Source: an uncultured Collinsella sp. (GTDB lineage Bacteria; Actinomycetota; Coriobacteriia; Coriobacteriales; Coriobacteriaceae). Taken from it: a stretch of 25,580 bases of DNA. Location of the stretch: NCBI GenBank assembly GCA_900544065.1, contig UQTR01000022.1:1-25580 (forward strand). The letters run 5' to 3'. A program made the position numbers and the translations under genes. Positions within the stretch are counted from its first letter, which is position 1; each line of letters starts with the position of its first letter. Under the pieces are notes generated by a model. The model saw nothing but the letters and a program-made list of their open reading frames with translations. It made no database searches and had not been told where the DNA came from. Below are positions 1 to 8,180 of the stretch, one piece after another.

Positions 1-49
1 ACGAGATGTCTTAGGGTCTCGTGGGCTCGGAGATGTGTATAAGAGACAG
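1..49. other. Illumina P7 / i7 index / Nextera adapter (not genomic)
   Basis: Bases 1-7 (ACGAGAT) match the last bases of the Illumina P7 oligo. Bases 8-15 (GTCTTAGG) sit where the i7 index belongs; the reverse complement CCTAAGAC is, from memory, Nextera XT index N726. Bases 16-49 match the Nextera read-2 adapter, ending in the 19-base Tn5 mosaic end AGATGTGTATAAGAGACAG at 31-49. Genomic sequence follows directly and reads in the infB frame. This is untrimmed library sequence at a contig end. Any reading frame entered from it, such as 35-250, is artificial. Confidence 0.97.
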
Positions 50-1161
50 TTCCCGAGGAGTGGGGCGGACAGAACATGTTCGTCAACATCTCGGCTAAGC
101 AGAAGATCGGTATCGACGACCTGCTCGAGACCGTCCTGCTCCAGGCCGACGTGCTCGAGCTCAAGGCCAACCCCGATACGTTCGCATCGGGTAACGTCCT
201 CGAGGCTAAGCTCGACAAGGGCCGCGGCTCGGTTGCCACCGTGCTCGTGACCCGCGGCACCCTGCGCGTGGGCGACACACTGGTCGCCGGCCTCACCTAT
301 GGCCGCGTCCGTGCCATGCTCGACCCCAAGGGCAACGCCGTCACCGAGGCCGGTCCCTCCGACGCCGTCGAGATCTTGGGCCTGCAGTCTGTCCCCAACG
401 CCGGCGATGAGTTCCGCGTGTTCGAGGACGAGCGCGAGGCGCGTGCGCTGGCCGACGAGCGTTCGCTCAAGGCCCGTATCGAGGAGCAGAGCCGCGTGAA
501 GCACGTGACGCTCGAGAACCTCTTCGAGACCATCGCCGACGCCGAGGTCAAGGAGCTCAACCTGATCATCAAGGCCGACGTCCAGGGCTCCATCGAGGCC
601 CTTCAGGACTCTCTCGACAAGATGGATCAGTCCGAGGTGCGTATCAACACGATCCACTCCGCCGTTGGTGCCATCAACGAGACCGACGTCGTCCTGGCCG
701 ACGCCTCCAACGCCATCATCATCGGCTTTGGCGTCCGTCCCGACGGCAAGGCCCGCTCCGCTGCCGAGCGCGAGGGCGTCGAGATCCGTTGCTACGACGT
801 CATCTACAAGTGCCTCGAGGACCTCGATGCTGCCCGCATCGGTATGCTCAAGCCCACCGAGGTCGAGGTCTCCACGGGTACTGCGACCGTTCTGGACACC
901 TTCAAGGTGCCCAAGGTCGGTATCGCCGCCGGTGTCCGCGTCGAAGAGGGCGAGATCGCCGCGACCGATTCCGTACGCCTGGTGCGCGACGGTATCGTGG
1001 TTTTCAACGGCAAGATCGCCTCGATGCGCCACTACAAGGACGAGGCCAAGAGCCTCAAGAGCGGCTCCGAGGGCGGTATTGGCCTGGAGAACTTCCAGGA
1101 CATCAAGCCTGGCGACACCATTGAGGGCTACCGCATCGACCAGGTTGCCCGTACCGAGTAG
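50..1161 (+). CDS. infB: Translation initiation factor IF-2, C-terminal part (5' truncated)
   Basis: IF-2 is the GTPase that delivers fMet-tRNA to the 30S subunit and promotes subunit joining. The N-terminus and most of the G domain are missing because the contig starts here. The first full in-frame codon is at 52 and reads PEEWGGQNMFVNISAK, which is the end of the G domain with its G5 motif SAK; base 76 is an internal Met, not a start. After it come the domain II beta-barrel (around TRGTLRVGDTLVAG), domain III (SIEALQDSLDKM to the IIGFGVRPD segment) and the C-terminal tRNA-binding barrel, ending in KPGDTIEGYRI. In that last barrel the usual Glu-Cys-Gly appears as Glu-Gly-Gly (about bases 1078-1086). 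rbfA follows after 11 nt, the classic infB-rbfA pair. Identity is certain; the reading at bases 49-51 is unsure because of the adapter junction. Confidence 0.97.
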
Positions 1162-1172
1162 GGGGTAGCGCT

Positions 1173-1583
1173 ATGAAGCAAACGCAGGCAACCCGCCGTC
1201 TGGGCGAGCAGCTTCGCGAGAAGCTCGGTTATATCCTGCTCTTTGAGGTTTCCGATCCGCGTCTCGACCTGGTCACCTTGACCGCGGTCGAGGTCGCGGT
1301 GGACCGTTCGTTCGCGCGCGTGTACGTGTCGTGCGACGCGAGCCGCTACGACGAGGTCATGGAGGCGCTCGTCAGCGCCAAGGGCCGCATCCGTAGCCTG
1401 TTGGCCCGCTCGCTCGATTGGCGCGTTACGCCCGAGCTCGATTTTCGCATCGATCGCTCGACCGATGAGGCCGAGCGCATCACGCGTGCGCTGGAAAACG
1501 TTCCCGCCACGCTTGCGATCGAAAAGGACGAGGACGGCTATCCCATAGCGGATGCCGCCCAGGAGGCAGCTTTAGATGAGTAA
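1173..1583 (+). CDS. rbfA: 30S ribosome-binding factor RbfA
   Basis: RbfA is a small KH-fold protein that binds the 30S subunit and helps mature the 5' end of 16S rRNA. The 136-residue product has the family's usual length and N-terminal pattern (QATRRLGEQLREKLGYIL), followed by FEVSDPRLDLVTLTAVEVAVD and the R..L characteristic of the KH core (GRIRSLLARSL). The C-terminal tail is acidic. The ATG lies 11 nt after the infB stop, with a G-rich ribosome-binding stretch in between. The 3' end overlaps the start of the next gene by 8 nt, which suggests translational coupling. Gene order infB-rbfA supports the call independently. Confidence 0.95.
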   Translation: MKQTQATRRLGEQLREKLGYILLFEVSDPRLDLVTLTAVEVAVDRSFARVYVSCDASRYDEVMEALVSAKGRIRSLLARSLDWRVTPELDFRIDRSTDEAERITRALENVPATLAIEKDEDGYPIADAAQEAALDE

Positions 1584-2619
1584 TTCCGCCGACCTCGCAT
1601 CGTGCGAGTCTGCAGATATTCAGCGACGCATCCTCGAGCTCATCGAGGGTGCGTCCTCCATTGCGATTTCGGGACATACGTCTCCCGATGGTGACGCCCT
1701 GGGCTCCGTGCTGGGTCTGGGCTTATCGCTTATGAAGTTTTTCCCCAACAAGGACATTGCCCTGCTGCTGGCAGACGATGACCCGGTTCCGCGCATCTAC
1801 CGCTTTATGGAGGGCGCCGACCGTCTGGTGCCGGCATCTGCGTATACCGGCAATCCGGACCTGTTCATCTCGGTGGACGTGCCGGTCGTCGAGCGTCTGA
1901 ACAACTCAGCCGAGGTGCTTCGCCGCTCGTCGCATGTGGTGTGCTTCGATCATCATCCGGCGCGTGAGGAATTTGCCGAGCTGAGCCTGAGGTGCGTCGG
2001 CGCCGCGGCCTGCGCCATGATCATCGACCGCTTTTTGGACAATTGCGGCATTGTGGCTCGCAATGGTGTCGCGACCTGCCTGCTGTGCGGCTTGGTGACC
2101 GATACCGGTCGTTTTCAGTACCAAAACGCCGATGCCGCCGCGTTCCATGCTGCCTCGCGCCTGGTCGCGCACGGTGCCGATCCGGCGCGCGTCGCGCTCG
2201 AGGTCTACCAGAGCATGCGCGTGGAGTTCTTGCATCTCAAGTCCATCGTTATGGGCCGCATCAAGACCGTGGCGCACGGTCGCGTGGCATATAGTTATGC
2301 ATACCAGAGCGACCTCGAGGCCTGCGGCGTCACTTCGGACGAGTGCGATGGCCTGGTCGATGTGGTGCGTTCGGTGATGGGCGTTGAGGTCTGTCTGTTC
2401 CTTAAGGGCATCGACGGCGATACCAAGGTGCGCGGCAACCTGCGCTCCAAAGGTGACCTCGATGTGTCCGAGATCGCTGCCAACTTTGGCGGTGGCGGGC
2501 ATCATGCCGCCGCCGGCTTTTCCAACAACGGAACGATTCGCGAGACGCTCGCCGTGGCACTTCCCATGCTGGCCGAGCTGGTAGGGGAGGATCCCGCTTC
2601 GGTGACCGTCGAGCTCTAA
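1576..2619 (+). CDS. nrnA: DHH/DHHA1 phosphoesterase, NrnA-type oligoribonuclease / pAp phosphatase
   Basis: NrnA-type enzymes degrade 2-5 nt RNA and hydrolyse 3'-phosphoadenosine 5'-phosphate to AMP, using Mn2+. The 347-residue protein shows the DHH motif set in order: motif I as GHTSPDGDALGS near residue 34, an Asp motif in VDVP, the DHH triad in FDHHP (Asp125-His126-His127), and a DHHA1 domain with the substrate-binding GGGGHHAAAG from about residue 305. The start ATG lies inside the end of rbfA, and a GGAGG-type site in the rbfA tail (around 1561-1567) precedes it. The position between rbfA and truB is standard in actinobacteria and firmicutes. Family is certain; substrate preference between nanoRNA and pAp cannot be read from sequence. 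Confidence 0.9.
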   Translation: MSNSADLASCESADIQRRILELIEGASSIAISGHTSPDGDALGSVLGLGLSLMKFFPNKDIALLLADDDPVPRIYRFMEGADRLVPASAYTGNPDLFISVDVPVVERLNNSAEVLRRSSHVVCFDHHPAREEFAELSLRCVGAAACAMIIDRFLDNCGIVARNGVATCLLCGLVTDTGRFQYQNADAAAFHAASRLVAHGADPARVALEVYQSMRVEFLHLKSIVMGRIKTVAHGRVAYSYAYQSDLEACGVTSDECDGLVDVVRSVMGVEVCLFLKGIDGDTKVRGNLRSKGDLDVSEIAANFGGGGHHAAAGFSNNGTIRETLAVALPMLAELVGEDPASVTVEL

Positions 2620-2634
2620 CATTTTGGATGGTAC

Positions 2635-3567
2635 ATGGCTCGTCGTACGCCTTCTCAATTGAATATGCTGCTCGCCGTCGATAAGCCGGTGGGTTGTACG
2701 TCCCACGACGTGGTATCGCAGTGCCGACGCGCCCTTCATGAGCGACGCGTCGGCCATGCTGGTACGCTCGACCCCATGGCCTCGGGCGTCATGGTGGTGG
2801 GCGTGGGCCAGGCGACCCGTCTGCTGGGCATGCTAACCCTCGATACCAAAAGTTATGTCGCCGACATTTCGTTTGGCGTCGAGACCAATACCGATGACGC
2901 GGAGGGCGAGGCCGTCCGCACGGTGCCCGTTGCCCCCGAGCTGCGCGATCTCGCTTACGCCCGTGAGCAGCTCGCCGCTATGCTTGGCCCGCAGATGCAG
3001 GTGCCGCCGGCGTTTTCGGCTATCTCGGTCAATGGCGTTCGCGCCTATAAGAGTGCTCGCGAGGGCAATGCGGTAGACTTGCCCCCGCGCCCCGTCGAGG
3101 TCTATGCCGCCGACCTGATCGCCGTGAGCGGCGAGGGCGAAACGTGCGTCTGGACCGTGGCGTTTTCGGTAAGCAAGGGCACCTACATTCGCGCGCTCGC
3201 TCGCGATCTTGGTCGCGCCTGCGATAGTGCTGCGCATATTTCCGCGCTGCGCCGTACGGCCTCCGGCGTTGTTTCCATTGGCGCCTGTCATGCGGTAGAG
3301 GAGCTCTCTGCCGAGTCCGCTGCCGGTTTCGCTCTGGATCCCATCGCCGCCCTTGGTGCCACGCGTGTCGATTTGCCGGGAAATCTTGCAGACGACCTGC
3401 TTTGTGGTCGCCGCATTCCCATTGAACGTGCGCTTGCGGACTTCGATGCGTCGAAGGCGCCGTTCGCGCTCGTACTCGATGGTGGATTGAAGGCGCTTGC
3501 TCGAATCGAGGGCGGCCGCTTTGTGATGGAGCACGTCTTTCCGCAGGCGATCGGCGGTGTTCGATGA
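2635..3567 (+). CDS. truB: tRNA pseudouridine(55) synthase TruB
   Basis: TruB makes pseudouridine-55 in the T-loop of tRNAs. The 310-residue protein carries the early motif DKPVGCTSHDVV and the catalytic motif GHAGTLDPMASG with the catalytic aspartate at residue 46. It also has the KSYVADISFG and FSVSKGTYIRALARDLG segments typical of the fold. A PUA-like C-terminal region follows. It begins 15 nt after the nrnA stop with only a weak ribosome-binding site, so translation may depend on coupling. The stop codon overlaps the ribF start in an ATGA arrangement. Confidence 0.96.
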   Translation: MARRTPSQLNMLLAVDKPVGCTSHDVVSQCRRALHERRVGHAGTLDPMASGVMVVGVGQATRLLGMLTLDTKSYVADISFGVETNTDDAEGEAVRTVPVAPELRDLAYAREQLAAMLGPQMQVPPAFSAISVNGVRAYKSAREGNAVDLPPRPVEVYAADLIAVSGEGETCVWTVAFSVSKGTYIRALARDLGRACDSAAHISALRRTASGVVSIGACHAVEELSAESAAGFALDPIAALGATRVDLPGNLADDLLCGRRIPIERALADFDASKAPFALVLDGGLKALARIEGGRFVMEHVFPQAIGGVR

Positions 3568-4571
3568 TGCTGACGCCCCACGAGCTCGCGCGTATCTTTT
3601 TCGCGGGTGAGTTGGATGAGGCCCGTATCGTTTCTGCCGATGCTTTTGATGGGTGCGAGTTCTTGGGTGCCGCGTCGATCGCCATTGGCGTGTTTGATGG
3701 CGTGCATCGTGGGCACCAAGAGCTGATCGAAGCGGTTATTCGCGATGCGCATGATTACGGTAGCAAAGCGGTCGTGGTCACCTTCGATCCTGATCCGGAC
3801 GTCGTGGTGAGTCCGTTGCCCGCCCAAAAATTGATGACGACGGCCGACCGCCTGCATGCCCTGGCTCAAATCGGGGTCGATGCGGTGGTGGCCGTTCCCT
3901 TTACGCCCGCCGTGGCGGCACTCGACCATGTCGGGTTTCTGGCGCTGTTGTCGCGCGTTGTCGATATTCGCTCCATTCGTGTAGGCAGCGACTTTAGGCT
4001 CGGCCGCGGCGGCGCTTCGGGCGTTGCCGAGATGCGCGCCTGGGGCACTGAGCGTGGGGTTGACGTTTACGGTCACGACCTGCTCTGTGTTAACGGGCGG
4101 ACCATCTGTGCCACGCGCATCCGCCATGAGCTGGGTCAGGGTCATGTGGAGCTGGCTGCCGAGCTTCTCGGCCGTCCCTATATGCTGCGCGGCGTTGTGG
4201 CGGCTGGCCGTCACGAGGGCTCCGATATGGGCTTTCCCACGGCAAACATCCAGGTGCCCGACGGCATCCAAGTGCCTGCCGATGGCGTCTATGAGGGTCT
4301 GGTGCTGGTCGACGATACCGTATGGCCTGCTGCCGTTAACGTCGGCCTGCCGCCGACCTATGCCGATGATGCCGCCTCGGCGCATCTCGAGGCCAACTTG
4401 ATCGGCTATGCGGGCGACCTGTATGGCGCTTCCGTGTCGCTGGCGTTTACGCGCTGGCTGCGTCCGTCTCGCGTGTTCGATTCCCTGGACGAGTTGATCG
4501 CGACCGTCGAGGGTAATATCGACGATATTCGTCATAACTTGGGTGAGCAGGGGGTGAGCATCCGTGATTAG
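3564..4571 (+). CDS. ribF: Bifunctional riboflavin kinase / FAD synthetase RibF
   Basis: RibF phosphorylates riboflavin to FMN and adenylylates FMN to FAD. The 335-residue protein has an N-terminal nucleotidyltransferase domain with IGVFDGVHRGHQ (residues 41-52, containing the H..GH-type site) and VVTFDPDPD. A C-terminal riboflavin kinase domain carries GFPTANI at residues 223-229 and the usual DGVYEGLV segment. The ATG at 3564 overlaps the truB stop by 4 nt; a second ATG follows at 3567, so the true start may be one codon later. There is no FMN riboswitch-like leader, and there is no room for one. The 3' end overlaps dnaG by 8 nt. Confidence 0.95.
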   Translation: MMLTPHELARIFFAGELDEARIVSADAFDGCEFLGAASIAIGVFDGVHRGHQELIEAVIRDAHDYGSKAVVVTFDPDPDVVVSPLPAQKLMTTADRLHALAQIGVDAVVAVPFTPAVAALDHVGFLALLSRVVDIRSIRVGSDFRLGRGGASGVAEMRAWGTERGVDVYGHDLLCVNGRTICATRIRHELGQGHVELAAELLGRPYMLRGVVAAGRHEGSDMGFPTANIQVPDGIQVPADGVYEGLVLVDDTVWPAAVNVGLPPTYADDAASAHLEANLIGYAGDLYGASVSLAFTRWLRPSRVFDSLDELIATVEGNIDDIRHNLGEQGVSIRD

Positions 4572-6678
4572 CGATGAGGAAAAAGATCAGGTACGCGCGG
4601 CGTCGGACTTGGTTGCCATCGTGCAGGAAACGGTCGAGCTCAAGCCCCGCGGCCATGAGTTTTGGGGCTGCTGCCCGTTCCATGGCGAAAAGACCCCGTC
4701 GTTTCACATTATCCCTGCTACGCAGGTATGGCACTGCTTTGGCTGCGGCGAGGGCGGCGACGTCTTCACCTATATCATGAAGCGCGAGAACCTGAGTTTT
4801 CCCGAGTCGATCCACTATTTGGCTGATCGTGCGGGCATTGAACTGCACGATACCGGTGCGCAGCGCGATCGCGGCACCAAGCGCGCCCGCATCTATGACC
4901 TGTGCGCCGAGACGGCTCAGTTCTACCACACCATGCTTATGCGCGGTAAGGACAGCCGTCCGCGCGAGTACTTTGCCAGCCGTGGCATGGGCGGAGACGT
5001 CTGTCGCCGCTACTGCCTGGGCTTTGCGCCGGGTCGCAACGCACTGGTTTCGCATCTGTCTCAAGCGGGCTTTACCCCGCAGGAGATGATTGACGCCAAC
5101 GTGGCCGTGAGCCGTGGGCGCGGACAGCTTGCCGACCGTTTTTACGACCGTGTGATGTTTCCCATCTTTGATGAGCAGGGTCACAATATCGCCTTTGGCG
5201 GGCGCATTATGGGCGATGGTCAGCCTAAGTACCTCAACACCGCCGAGACGAGCGTGTTTCATAAAAAGCGAAACCTCTACGGCTTTAACTGGGCCAAGGA
5301 GTTTATCGTTGCGCAGGATACCGCCATCGTGGTGGAGGGGTATACCGACTGCATCGCCTGCTGGGAGGCGGGGATCAAAAACGTTGTCGCCACTCTGGGC
5401 ACGGCGCTGACGGAACATCACGTTAAGACACTCACCCGTTTTGCCAAGCGCATTGTATATATGTTCGATGGCGACGCCGCCGGTCAAAAGGCTGCTCGCC
5501 GCGCGATTCAGTTTATCGAGCAGGATTCGATGGACCTGCGCTGCGTGGTGCTTCCCGACGGCAACGACCCCATGGAGTTCATCACGGCGCATGGCGGCGA
5601 GGCGCTGCAGGCGCGCATCGATGCCGCCGAGCCCCTCATGGACTTTGTGTACCGTTCACTGCAGGAGTCGAGCGACATTACCACGCCGGGCGGTCGCGCC
5701 AAAGCGCTCGAGGATGCGCTGACGCTTATCTATCCGCTGCGCGACAGCTATATGATCGACACGTACTTTATCCAGATTGCCGATCTGTTGGGTTTGGACC
5801 TGGAGACCGTGCGCGCGAGCTCGGGCCGTGTGTTTCGCGATGTCGCCAAGCGCGAGGATGCCGAGCGCCGGCGTGAGCAGAACTACGAGCGTCAACGCGC
5901 GCAAGCTGAGCGCGCGGGCAGCGCGGGCGGTCGGGCGTCTGGTTTGCAGGGGACGTCTCGCGGCGCCTGGGCCGCGGGTGCGACGCCGCCGGTGTCCGCA
6001 CCGGTCGAGGAGGACCCGTACGACTACGTTCCGCTTGATGCTTATGGGGCCGCGCCGGTGGAGGTCGACGAGGATCTTCCGCCAATCGATGTGCCGGCGG
6101 GGATGGAAAGCGCGGCACCCGTTGCCGATAGTTCAAGCGCGGCGGCAGCTCCGTCGATGCCGATCGTTTTGACCGATCTGGAGCGGAAATCCCTGGCGGG
6201 GGAGCGCGAACTGCTGACGATGCTCACGAGCTACCCCGATCTGTTCCGCACGTATGCCGACCGCATTTGTTCTATCGAGTGGGTTGACCCGCGTCACGAG
6301 TCCATTGCGTGGGCCGTGCTCGCGACACCACCGGGAACCGATCCCGCGGCCTGCATGGATGCGGCGCGTGCGGTGTGTCCCGAGGCGGCGTCGCTTGTCA
6401 GCGCCGGGCGCATCTCGGCAACGAGTAAGCACCCGACCGAGACGAACATCGTCTTTATGCTCGATACGCTCGAGCTCTACACCATCAAACGTCGTATGCG
6501 AGCCGCGCAGGCCAAGTTGCGTCAGGACCGTTCTCTCGACGATGAGGCCCGTCGCGTGCTGACGATGCAGGCGGTACAAGATTCGCAGCGCCAACGCGAG
6601 CTCCAAAAGTCGATCGGTGGCGTGGCCGACCCGTTCCGTTTGATCGGTTTGGAGACCGCGAGTGCCGATCAGGCCTAG
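4564..6678 (+). CDS. dnaG: DNA primase DnaG
   Basis: DnaG synthesises the RNA primers for replication. The 704-residue protein starts at a GTG inside the ribF end. Visible parts in order: the CHC2 zinc ribbon (Cys37, His40, Cys58, Cys61), the RNA-polymerase core, and the TOPRIM fold with EGYTD (Glu258) and DGDAAG (Asp302, Asp304). A charged, Ala/Gly/Pro-rich linker covers about residues 430-530, and a C-terminal helicase-binding-type region resumes at MPIVLTDLERKSL. The low-complexity linker makes the protein longer than typical 580-600 residue primases, as in some other high-GC bacteria. The gene follows ribF directly and precedes rpoD, so the dnaG-rpoD pair of the classic macromolecular-synthesis operon is attached here to the infB operon. 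Confidence 0.97.
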   Translation: MISDEEKDQVRAASDLVAIVQETVELKPRGHEFWGCCPFHGEKTPSFHIIPATQVWHCFGCGEGGDVFTYIMKRENLSFPESIHYLADRAGIELHDTGAQRDRGTKRARIYDLCAETAQFYHTMLMRGKDSRPREYFASRGMGGDVCRRYCLGFAPGRNALVSHLSQAGFTPQEMIDANVAVSRGRGQLADRFYDRVMFPIFDEQGHNIAFGGRIMGDGQPKYLNTAETSVFHKKRNLYGFNWAKEFIVAQDTAIVVEGYTDCIACWEAGIKNVVATLGTALTEHHVKTLTRFAKRIVYMFDGDAAGQKAARRAIQFIEQDSMDLRCVVLPDGNDPMEFITAHGGEALQARIDAAEPLMDFVYRSLQESSDITTPGGRAKALEDALTLIYPLRDSYMIDTYFIQIADLLGLDLETVRASSGRVFRDVAKREDAERRREQNYERQRAQAERAGSAGGRASGLQGTSRGAWAAGATPPVSAPVEEDPYDYVPLDAYGAAPVEVDEDLPPIDVPAGMESAAPVADSSSAAAAPSMPIVLTDLERKSLAGERELLTMLTSYPDLFRTYADRICSIEWVDPRHESIAWAVLATPPGTDPAACMDAARAVCPEAASLVSAGRISATSKHPTETNIVFMLDTLELYTIKRRMRAAQAKLRQDRSLDDEARRVLTMQAVQDSQRQRELQKSIGGVADPFRLIGLETASADQA

Positions 6679-6730
6679 ATGTTGTGGTCAACCAGCGTAT
6701 TCTCGCCTATATCCTGTCTTTATTTTGGGT

Positions 6731-6756
6731 ATAGACGTCTATGTGTGTGCTAAAGT
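6731..6756 (+). promoter_or_regulatory. Candidate rpoD promoter with embedded palindrome
   Basis: The 110-nt dnaG-rpoD gap is AT-richer than its surroundings. It contains a perfect 12-bp palindrome ATAGACGTCTAT at 6731-6742, followed by an extended -10 element TGC-TAAAGT at 6748-6756. No convincing -35 is present, which is normal for extended -10 promoters. The palindrome occupies the spacer, where a repressor or activator could act. A good Shine-Dalgarno GAAGGGAG lies at 6776-6783. The promoter call is an inference. Confidence 0.4.
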
Positions 6757-6788
6757 ATTGAGTCCTGTGGACTACGAAGGGAGAATCT

Positions 6789-8132
6789 GTGCCAAAAAAG
6801 ACTGAGAGCACGGGTACTGGGCTGGAATCCTACGTTGCAAAGCTCATGGGCAACGGCTCAAACAGGACTTCGGTAACCGAGGACGAGATTCAGGTCGCCC
6901 TGAAGGATATCGATGTTTCTGATGAGCAGCTCAACGCGGTGTATTCCGCGCTGCGCAACAGCGGCATCCAGATTATCTCCGCGAGCGGAAACGACGACGC
7001 CCCGATGGGCGTCGACGATGACGATAACGATACCGACGATTTCGATGACGATGACGAGCACGATTCCGGCTCGCTTGACGATCACGAGCTTAAGATGGCC
7101 CGCCAGGCCGACGCCGAGATGGGCTCTTCCAAGAGCAAGAAGAAGCGCACCGTGCGCACGTCCCGTTCGCGTTCGCGCGTGCGCGGCATCGATGCCTCCA
7201 CGGTGATGCTGACCGGCGACCCGGTTCGTATGTACCTCAAGGAGATCGGTAAGGTCGACCTGCTGACCGCATCTGAAGAGGTCGATCTGGCCATGAAGAT
7301 CGAGGCCGGTCTCGAGGCTACCGAGAAGCTCGAGGCTGCCGATGCAGGCGAGATTGAACTCACACGCTCCGAGATGCGTCGACTTACACGTATTGAGAAC
7401 GTTGGTCTTGAGGCCAAGCAGGCGCTCATCAGCGCAAACCTGCGTCTGGTCGTCTCCATCGCCAAGCGCTATGTCGGCCGTGGCATGCTGTTCCTGGATC
7501 TGATCCAGGAGGGTAACCTCGGTCTGATCCGTGCCGTCGAGAAGTTCGACTACCAGAAGGGCTTTAAGTTCTCCACGTACGCCACGTGGTGGATCCGTCA
7601 GGCCATTACGCGCGCTATTGCCGACCAGGCCCGTACCATCCGTATTCCCGTGCACATGGTCGAGACCATCAACAAGCTCGTCCGCGTGCAACGCCAGCTC
7701 CTCCAGGATCTGGGTCGCGACCCGACCCCTGAGGAGATCGGTGCTGAGATGGACATGAGCGCCGATCGCGTCCGCGAGATCCAGAAGATTTCGCAGGAGC
7801 CCGTGTCGCTCGAGACCCCGATCGGCGAGGAAGAGGATTCCCAGCTGGGCGACTTCATCGAGGACTCCCAGGCTATCGTTCCGCCCGATGCTGCCAGCTT
7901 CTCCATGCTGCAGGAGCAGCTCACCCAGGTGCTCGATTCGCTTGCCGATCGTGAGCGTAAGGTTATCGAGCTGCGCTTTGGTCTCGTTGACGGACATCCC
8001 CGCACGCTCGAGGAAGTCGGTCGCGAGTTTGGCGTCACGCGCGAGCGTATCCGCCAGATCGAGTCCAAGACCCTGGCCAAGCTCCGCCACCCGAGTCGCT
8101 CGAGCAAGTTGAAAGACTATATCGAGAGCTAG
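6789..8132 (+). CDS. rpoD: RNA polymerase primary sigma factor (RpoD/SigA)
   Basis: This is the housekeeping sigma factor that directs RNA polymerase to most promoters. The 447-residue protein starts at GTG 6789 behind GAAGGGAG. The N-terminal region 1.1 is followed by a very acidic run (about residues 76-100, mostly Asp) and a short Lys/Arg/Ser-rich basic stretch. Region 1.2 includes DPVRMYLKEIGKVDLL. Region 2 begins near residue 215 with NLRLVVSIAKRYVGRGM and contains the melting segment FSTYATWWIRQAI. Region 3 follows, and region 4 from about residue 385 contains LADRERKVIELRFG and the helix-turn-helix EEVGREFGVTRERIRQIE. A strong terminator follows the stop codon. Confidence 0.98.
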   Translation: MPKKTESTGTGLESYVAKLMGNGSNRTSVTEDEIQVALKDIDVSDEQLNAVYSALRNSGIQIISASGNDDAPMGVDDDDNDTDDFDDDDEHDSGSLDDHELKMARQADAEMGSSKSKKKRTVRTSRSRSRVRGIDASTVMLTGDPVRMYLKEIGKVDLLTASEEVDLAMKIEAGLEATEKLEAADAGEIELTRSEMRRLTRIENVGLEAKQALISANLRLVVSIAKRYVGRGMLFLDLIQEGNLGLIRAVEKFDYQKGFKFSTYATWWIRQAITRAIADQARTIRIPVHMVETINKLVRVQRQLLQDLGRDPTPEEIGAEMDMSADRVREIQKISQEPVSLETPIGEEEDSQLGDFIEDSQAIVPPDAASFSMLQEQLTQVLDSLADRERKVIELRFGLVDGHPRTLEEVGREFGVTRERIRQIESKTLAKLRHPSRSSKLKDYIES

Positions 8133-8141
8133 CCAAGCAAG

Positions 8142-8176
8142 AGGCGCCCTCAGGCACATCCGCCTGGGGGCGCTTT
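8142..8176 (+). terminator. Rho-independent terminator of the infB-rpoD transcription unit
   Basis: A 14-bp stem pairs 8142-8155 with 8162-8175, with two G-T wobbles and a 6-nt loop (ACATCC). It is very GC-rich and followed by only a short T stretch. It begins 9 nt after the rpoD stop. Confidence 0.85.
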
Positions 8177-8180
8177 CATG

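Noticed and set aside
31..49. Tn5 mosaic end as evidence of a real transposon
   Set aside because: The 19-mer is embedded in a complete Nextera/P7 adapter with an index, and no transposase or second end is present.
35..250. 71-codon open frame starting in the left end
   Set aside because: Its start codon lies in adapter sequence and the rest is out of frame within infB.
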